From UKL13-2 sp044229235 (GTDB taxonomy: Bacteria > Pseudomonadota > Gammaproteobacteria > Burkholderiales > Usitatibacteraceae), in the NCBI GenBank assembly GCA_044229235.1, contig JBGATH010000012.1:32523-96522 (forward strand): a DNA stretch of 64,000 nucleotides, in the 5' to 3' direction. How positions within the stretch are numbered: the first letter of the stretch is position 1; each line of letters opens with the position of its first letter. Positions 33,236 to 41,468 of the stretch are shown here, one piece after another. The position numbers were made by a program, and so were the translations under genes. The notes beneath the pieces were generated by a model. It worked only from the letters and a program-made list of their open reading frames with translations. It searched no databases and was not told where the DNA came from.

Positions 33236-33431
33236 CAATGTTCATTTCTCTTGCTGTTTCGGAATCGCGCGCCCGGGCGCGGCCCGGGTCGTCATTCGAG
33301 GTGGTTCGTCACATGTGCTGGCTTGCGGGCAATCGCCGTCGCCACCCGAACGCTTCCGGAGGTCGACAGATGCGTACATCTTAGCCGGGTTCCAATCGGC
33401 ACTCGGCCGGCACCCTGCGACAGCGCAATCT

Positions 33432-33460
33432 TTGACGTTAATGCGGTGCTTCGGTACAGT
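33432..33460 (+). promoter_or_regulatory. Probable sigma-70 promoter of the S9 peptidase operon
   Basis: TTGACG (33432-33437), a 17-bp spacer and TACAGT (33455-33460) lie 45 bp before the peptidase start. Spacing and position are ideal; the -10 matches four of six consensus bases. Confidence 0.6.
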
Positions 33461-33505
33461 TTGGCTCGCTTTGCCGGCCGGTGGAGCATGAGCCGGGAGA
33501 GCCGT

Positions 33506-35752
33506 ATGAAAGTCTTGCAACCCTTCGCCGCGTTGCTGCTGTGTGTTGCCGCAGCACTCGCAAATGCCGCGCACGCTGCGAACGAGCCCGCAACAGCAAA
33601 GCGCAACATCACCGAGCACGACCTGTTCCGCTTCCATTGGATCGGCGATCATCAGGTCGCGCCGTCCGGCAGCCACGTCGCATTCGTCGTCGTCAGGGTC
33701 GACGACAAGCGCGCCGACTACGAGACCGCGCTGTATCGCGTCGCCACCAACGGCAAAGACCTGCAGCGGCTCACCAGCGGTCCGCGCGACGCATCGCCGC
33801 GCTGGTCGCCGGACGGCAAATACCTTGCTTTCCTGCGGTCGATCGAAAAAGACGGCAAGCCACAGCCGTCGCAACTGTATGTGTTGCGGATGGATGGGGG
33901 CGAACCGCAACAGCTCACGCGCCAGCCGATGGGCGTATCGCAACCGTCGTGGTCGCCGGACGGCAAGTCCATCGCCTTCCTCAGTGCCGCCAACAACCAG
34001 GACCTCGCCAGCGCGGCCTGCGAGGAGCGAAAGTTCAAGGCGAAGGATGCCGCACCTACCAGCGCGCTGCCGTCCGAGGAGTGCAAGCCGCTGCGCGACA
34101 CCGATGTGCGGGTGGTGACGCGTGCGGTGTATCGGGCGAATGGCATCGGCTATCTTGATTTCAGCCGGCCGCGACATGTCTGGAGCGTGGGGTTCGCGGC
34201 GGAGGCTGCCGAGTCCAAACCGGTCGCCCCGCGCCAGCTCACGCGCGGCGAGTTCGATGAAGCCGACATCGCCTGGTCGCCGGACAGCGCGCGCATCTAT
34301 TTCTCCTCCGAGCGGGAGCTTGAACCGTACTACCAACTGACGAGCCGCGGCATCTACGTGGTTCCGGCCACAGGCGGCGACGCAAAGGAAGTCACCCGCT
34401 TCCCGGGCCGCCTCAACGCCATCTCGGTCAGCCCGCAAGGCGACAAGCTGGCGTTTCTCGGCACCCTCAGCGCGCCGGTGCAATCACACACGCGCACCAA
34501 CCTGTGGTTGCTGGATTTACGCTCACCAGGCGCGGCCAGGAATCTCACGGCCAAATACGACTGGGACATCGGCGGCGGCATCATTGGAGACATGGGCGCA
34601 CCGCGCGCCGGGGGCGAAAGCCGGCCGATCTGGAGCGCGGACGGCACCTCGCTGACGGTCATGGTGGGCAAGGAAGGCCGCGCCAATCTCGAGCGCATTG
34701 ATCTGTCCACGGGAAAAATCAGCGCCGTCACGCGCGGTGATCAGGCGGTGACGCACTACGCTGCGGGTGGTGGTGTGCTGGTGGCCGGCATTTCCAATGC
34801 TCTGCAACCCAGTGAGCTTTACCTGGTGCCGCCTGAGGGCGGGCAACAGCGCATCACCGGCCTTAACGACCGGCAGTTCGCCTCCCTCACGCTGAGCGCG
34901 CCGCAGGATGTCTGGTACCGCAGCTTTGACGGCCGCAGAATCCATGCGCTGGTGCAGCTGCCGCCGGATTTCGATGCGAAGAAAAAGTATCCGCTGATCC
35001 TCAACATCCACGGCGGGCCGCACGCCGCCTACGGCTACACGTTCTTTCACGAGATGCAGTGGATGGCGGCGCGCGGCTACGTGGTGCTGTATCCGAATCC
35101 ACGCGGCAGCACCACTTACGGAGAAGAGTTCGCCAATGTCATCCAGTACCGCTACCCGGGCGATGATTTCCGCGACCTGATGGCCGGCGTCGATGAGCTC
35201 ATCAAGCGCGGCTGGGTGGACGACAAACGCATGGGCGTGACCGGCGGCAGCGGCGGTGGCCTGCTCACCAACTGGGCGATCGGCCACACCGATCGCTTCG
35301 CCGCCGCGGTTGCGCAGCGCGACATCAGCGACTGGAGCGCGTGGTGGTATTCGGCCGATTTCACCCTGTTCCAGGCCAACTGGTTCAGGAAGCCGCCGTT
35401 TGAAGACCCGAAGGAATACCGCGAGCGCTCGCCGATGAATTTCATCAACAACATCAAGACACCGACCATGTTCATCCTCGGTGACGTCGATTCGCGCACG
35501 CCTGCCGAGAGCGGCGGCGACCAGATATTCCGCGCGCTGAAATACAAGAAGATACCCACTGTGATGGTGCGCTTCCCCGGCGAATCGCACGACCTGTCGC
35601 GAGCCGGCAAACCCTGGCATCGCGTGGAGCGCCTGCAGCATATCGTCAACTGGTTCGATATTTACCTGCAGGGCAAGAAAGCCAACGATTACGCGGTGGC
35701 GCCGCCAGAGGTGCCGGACCTGCGCGCCGCGCCGCTGGACATCGGTCAATGA
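33506..35752 (+). CDS. S9-family (prolyl oligopeptidase-type) peptidase
   Basis: 748 residues from the ATG at 33506 (GGGAGAG upstream), with a signal peptide ending near AAHAAN; an in-frame ATG at 33488 would add six residues. The N-terminal ~420 residues are a WD40/TolB-like propeller (SPRWSPDGKYLAFLRS, VSQPSWSPDGKSIAFLS). The C-terminal alpha/beta-hydrolase carries the triad: Ser in GVTGGSGGGLLTNW, Asp in ILGDVDSRTPAESG and His in FPGESHDLSR. Such enzymes trim dipeptides or short peptides. Its stop overlaps the next gene by ATGA, tying it to an amino-acid oxidase. Confidence 0.93.
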   Translation: MKVLQPFAALLLCVAAALANAAHAANEPATAKRNITEHDLFRFHWIGDHQVAPSGSHVAFVVVRVDDKRADYETALYRVATNGKDLQRLTSGPRDASPRWSPDGKYLAFLRSIEKDGKPQPSQLYVLRMDGGEPQQLTRQPMGVSQPSWSPDGKSIAFLSAANNQDLASAACEERKFKAKDAAPTSALPSEECKPLRDTDVRVVTRAVYRANGIGYLDFSRPRHVWSVGFAAEAAESKPVAPRQLTRGEFDEADIAWSPDSARIYFSSERELEPYYQLTSRGIYVVPATGGDAKEVTRFPGRLNAISVSPQGDKLAFLGTLSAPVQSHTRTNLWLLDLRSPGAARNLTAKYDWDIGGGIIGDMGAPRAGGESRPIWSADGTSLTVMVGKEGRANLERIDLSTGKISAVTRGDQAVTHYAAGGGVLVAGISNALQPSELYLVPPEGGQQRITGLNDRQFASLTLSAPQDVWYRSFDGRRIHALVQLPPDFDAKKKYPLILNIHGGPHAAYGYTFFHEMQWMAARGYVVLYPNPRGSTTYGEEFANVIQYRYPGDDFRDLMAGVDELIKRGWVDDKRMGVTGGSGGGLLTNWAIGHTDRFAAAVAQRDISDWSAWWYSADFTLFQANWFRKPPFEDPKEYRERSPMNFINNIKTPTMFILGDVDSRTPAESGGDQIFRALKYKKIPTVMVRFPGESHDLSRAGKPWHRVERLQHIVNWFDIYLQGKKANDYAVAPPEVPDLRAAPLDIGQ

Positions 35753-36903
35753 GTTTGCCGGCCAATCTTGCGCGCCGCCGCTGGTTGCAGCAGGCATCGG
35801 CGGTAAGTGGTGCGCTGGCATTGGCGGGCTGTGCAGTGCCCGGCTGGCGCGGCGCGGATGATTACCGCCGCCCGCTGTCGAAGCAGCCGTTTGCTCGCGC
35901 CGCCATTTCGATGGAACAGGTCACGCGTACCCGCGCCGGGCTGCGGCCATTTCGCGCCGCGGGCTTTGTGGTGCGCGGCGAACGCATGGGCGACAAGCTG
36001 CTGATCCACAACTACGGCCACGGTGGCGGCGGCATCACCATGTCCTGGGGCTCAGCGATGCTGGCCGCACGCGAATTGCCGGATCTTGTCGAGCAGCGCG
36101 CTGCCGTGATCGGCTGCGGTGTGATCGGCCTGACCACCGCGCGAGTATTGCAGCAGCGTGGCTGGCAGGTCACTATTTATGCCAAAGACCTGCCCCCGAA
36201 TACGACCTCGGATGTGGCGGGTGGCCTGTGGGCACCGACCAGCGTATTTCAGCGCAGCGAAATCGCGCCGGCCTTTGAAGCTCAGTTCGTCGAGGCACTG
36301 AAGCATTCGCACGCAACCTTCGCCGGATTGGCCGGCCGGAATTACGGCGTCAGCTGGAAGGAAAATTATCACCTCAACGACAAACCGCGGACCGCAGAGG
36401 ATGTGTTCTACCTAAACCGCTGGCCGGAACTCTTTCCCGGCATCGCCGTGCTTGCGCCGGACGAACACCCGTTTGCCGCGCCGCATGTGCTGCGGCACCT
36501 GTCGCTGCTTATCGAACCGGCCATTTTCCTGCCGCGCCTCATGGAGGAGGTGCGTGAAGCCGGAGGTCGCATCACCGTGCGCGCGTTTCACGATGCCGGC
36601 CAATTGCAAACCCTGGACGAACGCGTGCTGGTGAATTGTACCGGCCTGGGCGCGGCGAACTTGTTCGGTGACGACCAGCTCATCCCCGTGCGCGGCCAGC
36701 TGGCGTTCGTGGCGCCGGACGAGCGCGTCGACTACGTTACGCACGGCAGCGGCGAGGGCCTGCTGTACATGTTTCCGCGTGCCGACGGCATCCTGCTCGG
36801 CGGCAGTTACGAGCGCGGCGAGACGCGGCTGGAAGCCGATCCGCTGACGACAGAACGCATCGTCCGCGAGCATGCCCGCATGGCCACGGCGATGCGGCTC
36901 TGA
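35749..36903 (+). CDS. FAD-dependent D-amino-acid-oxidase-like protein with Tat/lipoprotein signal
   Basis: 384 residues. The N-terminus has a twin-arginine signal (RRRWLQQAS) and a lipobox (LALAGC), so it is probably a folded, membrane-anchored exported flavoprotein. The FAD site is in AVIGCGVIGLTTARVLQQRG, the DAO-type GGLWAP motif follows, and the C-terminal GILLGGSYERGE is the second dinucleotide contact. Substrate is probably a D-amino or imino acid. The ATGA overlap with the S9 peptidase implies co-translation. Confidence 0.88.
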   Translation: MSLPANLARRRWLQQASAVSGALALAGCAVPGWRGADDYRRPLSKQPFARAAISMEQVTRTRAGLRPFRAAGFVVRGERMGDKLLIHNYGHGGGGITMSWGSAMLAARELPDLVEQRAAVIGCGVIGLTTARVLQQRGWQVTIYAKDLPPNTTSDVAGGLWAPTSVFQRSEIAPAFEAQFVEALKHSHATFAGLAGRNYGVSWKENYHLNDKPRTAEDVFYLNRWPELFPGIAVLAPDEHPFAAPHVLRHLSLLIEPAIFLPRLMEEVREAGGRITVRAFHDAGQLQTLDERVLVNCTGLGAANLFGDDQLIPVRGQLAFVAPDERVDYVTHGSGEGLLYMFPRADGILLGGSYERGETRLEADPLTTERIVREHARMATAMRL

Positions 36904-36968
36904 GGCGTCTTGCGCTGCCTGCCGGCGGCCGCTAATCTGGCGAACCGGCATTGTCTCGAGAGGCGCAC

Positions 36969-37523
36969 ATGCAATCCAAGGCGACGAGCGTCAACGCGTA
37001 TCTGGCTGCACTGCCGGACGACCGGCGCGGCGCCATCGAGGCCGTGCGCACGGTGATCCTGGACAATCTTGATGCCGGTTATCGCGAAGGCATTCAATAC
37101 GGCATGATCGGCTACTTCGTGCCGCACGAGGTGTTCCCGGCCGGCTATCACTGCGATCCCAAACAGCCGTTGCCGTTCGCTGCGCTGGCATCGCAGAAGA
37201 ACTACATGTCGCTCTACATGATGGGCGTGTATTGTGGTTGCGCGGAAGGCGCGACCGGCGAAACACCTGATGCACACTGGTTTCGCGAGGCGTGGATGAA
37301 GGCGGGCAAGAAACTGGACATGGGCAAAGCCTGCGTGCGTTTCAAAAAGCTGGAGGATGTGCCGCTGGCGGTGGTGGCCGAGGCCATCCGGCGCATACCG
37401 GCCAAGGCTTATATCCAGCGCTACCTGGAAATGCTGGGAGAAACCGATCGGAAAAAGGCAGAGGCAAAGGATGCCAAGGGTGCAAAAGCCGTGAAGGGCC
37501 AGAAACGAGGCAAGGCCGCGTGA
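36969..37523 (+). CDS. DUF1801 family protein
   Basis: 184 residues from the ATG at 36969 (GAGAGG upstream). DUF1801/YdhG-like features are VNAYLAALPDDRRGAIEAVR, YREGIQYGMIGYFVP, ASQKNYMSLYMMG and a C-terminal CVRFKKLEDVPLAVVAEAIR. The last ~25 residues are a Lys/Ala-rich tail. Function is not established; the fold is small and probably binds a ligand. Its stop overlaps the racemase start as GTGA. Confidence 0.82.
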   Translation: MQSKATSVNAYLAALPDDRRGAIEAVRTVILDNLDAGYREGIQYGMIGYFVPHEVFPAGYHCDPKQPLPFAALASQKNYMSLYMMGVYCGCAEGATGETPDAHWFREAWMKAGKKLDMGKACVRFKKLEDVPLAVVAEAIRRIPAKAYIQRYLEMLGETDRKKAEAKDAKGAKAVKGQKRGKAA

Positions 37524-38224
37524 TCGGCATACTCGGCGGCATGGGCCCGCTCGCCACGGCAGATTTCTTCGCCAAGGTGCTCGCCGCGACGCCGGCGCAA
37601 GGCGATGCCGATCATGTGCCGCTGCTGATCCTGTCGGATCCGCGCATCCCGCCGCGACCGCCGGCCATTCTTGCCGATGGCGAGTCGCCGCTGCCGGCGC
37701 TGCGCGCGGCGCGCGACCGGCTGTTGCACGCCGGTGCCACGGCGCTGGCCATGCCCTGCAACACCGCGCATTTCTGGTACGACGCGCTCGCCGCGGATTG
37801 CCCGGTACCGTTCCTGAGCATCGTCGATGCGGCCTGCGGCGAGGTCGGCGCAGTGGCGGTGCCGGGCGATCGCATCGCCATCGTCGCCACCCGCGCGACG
37901 CTGGCCGCAAAACTGTTTGATGCGCGACTTGCCGCCATCGGTTGTGTGCCGGTGCTGCCGGCCGACTCGATGCTGGACCATGAAATTTTGCCGGCGATCA
38001 ATCTGGTCAAGGGTGGCGATCTGCAAGCCGGCGGGGAAATTTTCAGCCGCGTCGTCCGCACCCTGCTCGACGATGGTGCCCGCGTGGTGTTGCTGGCCTG
38101 TACCGAAGTGCCCCTGGCGCTCGATGCCGTGCAGTCCCCCCTGCGCGACCGCTGCGTCGATTCAACCGCCGCGCTGGCGCGCGCCTGCGTGGCCCATTGG
38201 CAGCAGACGCGTCCGCGGCCGTAA
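37520..38224 (+). CDS. Aspartate/glutamate racemase family protein
   Basis: 234 residues. It begins with GTG at 37520 inside the preceding stop (GTGA), giving IGILGGMGPLATADFFAKVL, the family opening. The two catalytic cysteines are in LAMPCNTAHFW and VLLACTEVPLAL. Such enzymes interconvert L- and D-Asp or Glu without a cofactor. Next to a D-amino-acid-oxidase-like protein and a peptidase, it could feed or drain a D-amino-acid pool (inference). A longer upstream frame exists but reads the neighbour out of phase. Confidence 0.9.
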   Translation: MIGILGGMGPLATADFFAKVLAATPAQGDADHVPLLILSDPRIPPRPPAILADGESPLPALRAARDRLLHAGATALAMPCNTAHFWYDALAADCPVPFLSIVDAACGEVGAVAVPGDRIAIVATRATLAAKLFDARLAAIGCVPVLPADSMLDHEILPAINLVKGGDLQAGGEIFSRVVRTLLDDGARVVLLACTEVPLALDAVQSPLRDRCVDSTAALARACVAHWQQTRPRP

Positions 38225-38252
38225 TCCCGGTGCAAGTTTTAGCGAGGCGGGC

Positions 38253-38645
38253 ATGATTTCGCACGTGTTTGTGGGTGTCAGCAACTTTGATCGCACGGCG
38301 CGTTTCTATGCGCCGCTGATGGCTGCTCTCGGCCTGCAGCAGAAATTTTGCGATGCCTCCGTGCCGTGGGCCGCGTGGGTTTCACCAACCGCAACCCGTC
38401 CGCTGTTCATCATCGGCAAGCCGTTCAATAGCCTCGAGGCGTCCGCTGGCAACGGCCAGATGACGGCGCTGTTGGCCGCCAATCGCGCCGTGGTGGATCG
38501 CGCGCATCGCGTGGCGCTGGCCAATGGCGGCACCTGTGAGGGGGCGCCGGGATTGCGTCCGCAGTACCACGCCAACTACTACGGCGCCTATTTTCGTGAT
38601 CCCGACGGCAACAAGCTTTGCGTCTGCTGTCACGATCCCGAGTAA
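38253..38645 (+). CDS. VOC-family protein, twin of 40566-40958
   Basis: 130 residues; a single VOC module opening MISHVFVGVSNFDRTARFYA and ending YFRDPDGNKLCVCCHDPE. An unusual Cys-rich C-terminus (CVCCH) could bind metal or be redox-active. It starts 28 bp after the racemase stop and is probably the last gene of the operon. Substrate unknown. Confidence 0.87.
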   Translation: MISHVFVGVSNFDRTARFYAPLMAALGLQQKFCDASVPWAAWVSPTATRPLFIIGKPFNSLEASAGNGQMTALLAANRAVVDRAHRVALANGGTCEGAPGLRPQYHANYYGAYFRDPDGNKLCVCCHDPE

Positions 38646-38662
38646 GCGCCGGCGGGCAACGA

Positions 38663-39253
38663 TCAGTGTGATTCGAACTGCGTGGCGTTCTTGCCTTCAA
38701 ACTGCGCGTAGAACGCCTTGACGGTCAGCATGTCGGCGTCGATGTCGCCGGTCGGCACCAGCAGCGGGCCAAGACCGCTGCGTTTTTGTGTGTAGTCCAT
38801 GTAGGCCATGATGATGGGCACACCGGCTTCCAGCGCGATGTAATAGAAGCCGGTTTTCCAGTAGCGGGTCTTGCTGCGCGTGCCTTCAGGCGGCACGATG
38901 AGCTGCAGCCGGTCCGGCGCGGCGCGTATGGCCGCGGCGGAAGCCGCCACCAGGTTGGTTGATTCGCGCCGGTTGACGGCGATACCGCCCAGCCAGCGCA
39001 TCACCGGCCCGAAGGGAAAATTGAACAGCGTGTCCTTGCCCATCCAGTAGATGTTCAGGCGCAGCACAAACGCGACCATCAGCGTGAACGGCAGGTCCCA
39101 GTTGCTGGTATGCGGCGCGGCGATCAACACCGCCTTGCCGGCGTCGTCCGGCAAGCGTCCCTCGACGCGCCAGCCGGCCAGCTTGAGAAAGGCAATCGAA
39201 AACGCGCGCAGCAGTGTGTTGACGACGGGGGTGGTGAAGATGGTGCGATGCAT
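38663..39253 (-). CDS. 1-acyl-glycerol-3-phosphate acyltransferase-like protein (PlsC superfamily)
   Basis: 196 residues. The catalytic HX4D is in APHTSNWDLPF and the substrate-binding block is PPEGTRSKTRYWK. The protein is shorter than typical PlsC and lacks a second membrane helix; only one hydrophobic segment (residues 9-27) precedes the active site. It resembles the soluble-core acyltransferases used on glycerophospholipids or lipid A-like acceptors. It is convergent with the VOC gene. Confidence 0.85.
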   Translation of the reverse strand: MHRTIFTTPVVNTLLRAFSIAFLKLAGWRVEGRLPDDAGKAVLIAAPHTSNWDLPFTLMVAFVLRLNIYWMGKDTLFNFPFGPVMRWLGGIAVNRRESTNLVAASAAAIRAAPDRLQLIVPPEGTRSKTRYWKTGFYYIALEAGVPIIMAYMDYTQKRSGLGPLLVPTGDIDADMLTVKAFYAQFEGKNATQFESH

Positions 39254-39449
39254 GCGGTAAACGGGGAGGGTGGCCGGCGCTGCCGGTTTGCCGGCGCGAT
39301 TTTTTGCGGCGTGACGAGGGACCGCGCGCAGCGACCTGCACTGTACCGTGTCGGGTGCGGAATGCGTTGAGGCACGTCAAGTCGCCGAGACCTTGGCCAT
39401 TGGCGCACCACATTGATGCTCGCGCGCGGTTCAGCAATCAGCGCCCCGT

Positions 39450-39540
39450 TCAGGGCTTGGCGCGCAATCTCCACAGCGATGTCACCTCCTGCGCGCGTGC
39501 CGTGTGCAGCGGATCGCTGGTGTCGGCTGCGCGCGGGCGG
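39450..39540 (-). pseudogene. Remnant of a methyltransferase 3' end, homologous to 41469-42644
   Basis: Read leftward, this piece gives DTSDPLHTARAQEVTSLWRL followed by RAKP and a stop at 39450-39452. It is clearly homologous to the last ~28 residues of the intact methyltransferase 2 kb away (DAGDPLHAARAQEVTSLWRL, RAKG, stop). Only the extreme C-terminus survives and no upstream part is present. Confidence 0.7.
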
Positions 39541-39663
39541 CCGGGCCGCTATGCCGGTGAATTCCACTGGGTCCATGACCTCGCTGTCGATCCCGCCGGC
39601 AATCTGTACGCCGGCGAAGTCGACAGCGGCAAGCGCGTGCAGAAGTTCTCGCGGGAGCCCTGA
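39541..39663 (+). pseudogene. Remnant of an NHL-repeat protein C-terminus
   Basis: This frame reads GEFHWVHDLAVDPAGNLYAG then EVDSGKRVQKF, which is the closing blade of NHL-repeat/peptidylglycine-lyase-like propellers (HxIAVDxxGNLYxGEV...KRVQKF). It ends with a normal stop. It directly abuts the leftward methyltransferase remnant, so the upstream hundreds of codons have been lost and replaced. Confidence 0.65.
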
Positions 39664-39769
39664 CGGCGCCCGCGGCCATGAGGGAAGGCAAGGGCCTCGC
39701 GGCCCTTTTCACTTTCTGCGTGCGCTGGAGGGCAGGGCATTGGCGAACGCGGCGGACTAGAATGCCGGG

Positions 39770-40525
39770 ATGAAAAACTTCCCGCGCGCAGCAAGCCGCC
39801 GGTTTGCCGTCCACCTCGCGTTGCTGTTGATTGCCTTGCTGGCCGTTCGCGCCGCGTATGCCGACGATGCCGCGGGCCAAGCGGAAAAACCCGCCAATAA
39901 ACTGACGCTGGGCCTCTATCATTTCGCCGAAACCGGCAACGCCACTGACCTGAACCTGCGGCACGCCGACGCTTTCGGCGACACCTGGCTCGGTTACTAC
40001 CAGTCGTCCAGGCGCGATGAGCGCCGGGGCCGCGCCGGTTGGGACAACACGTTTGAAGTAGGCGGTGTGCGGCTGACGCCTTCGGCACAACTTGCCTCGC
40101 GCGGGTATTTCAATTGGAGCGCCGGCATTGAAACGGGCGAAACCTGGTATATCGGCGCCGGCTTTGGACGGACAAACCTGAAGCCCAACTGGAACCTGAA
40201 CTTCGATCCCAATGACTCGTGGTCGGTCAGCGGCGGCTGGCGCGGCGCGGGTGAGTCGCTGGCAGTGGTGTGGGTGCGCGATGACCGCGAGAACCCCGAT
40301 GAACGCCACCTGCATGCCGTGTACCGTAAATCGCTGGGAGGTGGCGAACGATTCACGCTCGACGTGCTGCACAAGCGCGGCCTGGTCGATGGTGAGTCGA
40401 TCCGCAAGACCGTGGCGAGCCTTACCTACGACTGGCCGCGAGTCTTCCTGCGCCTGGCGTTTGATCCCAAGGTGAACTTCACGGCGGAGGACATGTGGCG
40501 CCTCGCCGTCGGCACGCGGTTTTGA
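39770..40525 (+). CDS. Exported outer-membrane-type protein, unknown function
   Basis: 251 residues, with a signal peptide (VHLALLLIALLAVRAAYADD). The mature part consists of regular beta strands (KLTLGLYHFAETGN, DTWLGYYQSSRR, FNWSAGIETGETWYIGAGFG) and ends in a C-terminal Phe (RLAVGTRF), so a barrel in the outer membrane is likely. I do not recognise a family. A VOC gene follows 40 bp downstream. Confidence 0.72.
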   Translation: MKNFPRAASRRFAVHLALLLIALLAVRAAYADDAAGQAEKPANKLTLGLYHFAETGNATDLNLRHADAFGDTWLGYYQSSRRDERRGRAGWDNTFEVGGVRLTPSAQLASRGYFNWSAGIETGETWYIGAGFGRTNLKPNWNLNFDPNDSWSVSGGWRGAGESLAVVWVRDDRENPDERHLHAVYRKSLGGGERFTLDVLHKRGLVDGESIRKTVASLTYDWPRVFLRLAFDPKVNFTAEDMWRLAVGTRF

Positions 40526-40565
40526 GCGTCGCTTGCTGCGCCCGGGCGCGCCATTGCTGTCGAGC

Positions 40566-40958
40566 ATGATTTCGCACGTTTACATCGGCATCACTGATTT
40601 CGGCAGGGCTTTTGCGTTCTATACGCCGCTCATGATCGTGCTTGGCCTGGCGCTCAAATTCCGCGACGACACCAAGCCCTGGGCCGCGTGGGTGTCGCCC
40701 GCCGCGCCGCGACCGCTGTTCATCATCGGCAAGCCGTATGACGGAATGGCGGCCGGCGCCGGTAACGGCCACATGGTGGCGTTGCTGGCACCGAACCGCG
40801 CCGCGGTTGCCGAGGCCTACCGGATCGCACTGGCCAACGGCGGTACGTGCGAGGGCCCACCCGGACTGCGGCCGCATTACCACGCCCATTACTACGGCGC
40901 GTATTGCCGCGATCCGGACGGCAACAAGCTGTGCATCTGCTGCCACGATCCGGAATAG
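40566..40958 (+). CDS. VOC-family protein, twin of 38253-38645
   Basis: 130 residues, the same length as the twin 2 kb upstream. Both share MISHVxxGxxxFxRxxxFYxPLM, a WAAWVSPxxxRPLFIIGKP block and the Cys-rich tail (DPDGNKLCICCHDPE). Such likeness across the whole protein, including the rare CxCCHDPE end, indicates local duplication of one ancestor. Substrate unknown. Confidence 0.87.
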   Translation: MISHVYIGITDFGRAFAFYTPLMIVLGLALKFRDDTKPWAAWVSPAAPRPLFIIGKPYDGMAAGAGNGHMVALLAPNRAAVAEAYRIALANGGTCEGPPGLRPHYHAHYYGAYCRDPDGNKLCICCHDPE

Positions 40959-41123
40959 CCGCGCGCCGCGCCCATTTCACAATGGTTCACCAAAAACCAC
41001 TACCGTCCGGCGGCGTCTGCCCGCTTGTGTGAGGAACGCCATATTCTTCGCGCCCGCCTGGTTCTAACGTGGGAACTGTCGACGGGCCGAACGGTCTGCC
41101 GCCTACAGGATGGGAGCGTTGCC

Positions 41124-41468
41124 ATGAACACAACCGAATCACCCCGTTTCTACCTCGACATGAAAGACGAGCAGACCTGTCATCGTCTGCTGTCCGCGCA
41201 ACCGGCGCGCACCATCGCGGTGAAGGTCCGCGACGCGCGCGACCCGGCGCTGCCGCAGATTCCGGCAACCGGCATGATGAGCGACAATCGTTCGGCGTTC
41301 CTGGTGAGCGTGCAAAACGACGGCCATGCCGAGTCGTACGCCTGGTACTGGTGGCTGCTGGAGGAGTTGTTGCCGGCACCACCGCGCCGTGGCGGCTGCC
41401 GCGTCATCCCTCTCGCGCACTATCGCAGCCGGCGCGCCGCACGCCGCGCGCCGGCGGCGGACGCATGA
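41124..41468 (+). CDS. Hypothetical protein
   Basis: 114 residues from the ATG at 41124 (GGGAGCG upstream); the frame is open earlier without a good start. No membrane segment or known motif. There is a Trp/Tyr-rich stretch (AESYAWYWWLLEELLP) and a basic tail (HYRSRRAARRAP). Its stop directly touches the stop of the convergent methyltransferase, so it is a moderately supported gene. Confidence 0.5.
   Translation: MNTTESPRFYLDMKDEQTCHRLLSAQPARTIAVKVRDARDPALPQIPATGMMSDNRSAFLVSVQNDGHAESYAWYWWLLEELLPAPPRRGGCRVIPLAHYRSRRAARRAPAADA

Larger units (their letters stand above)
39254..39769. other. Gene-poor stretch holding two gene remnants
   Basis: 516 bp between the acyltransferase and the next rightward gene. 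It contains the methyltransferase and NHL-repeat fragments listed separately. Positions 39254-39449 hold nothing I can support. Confidence 0.6.
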
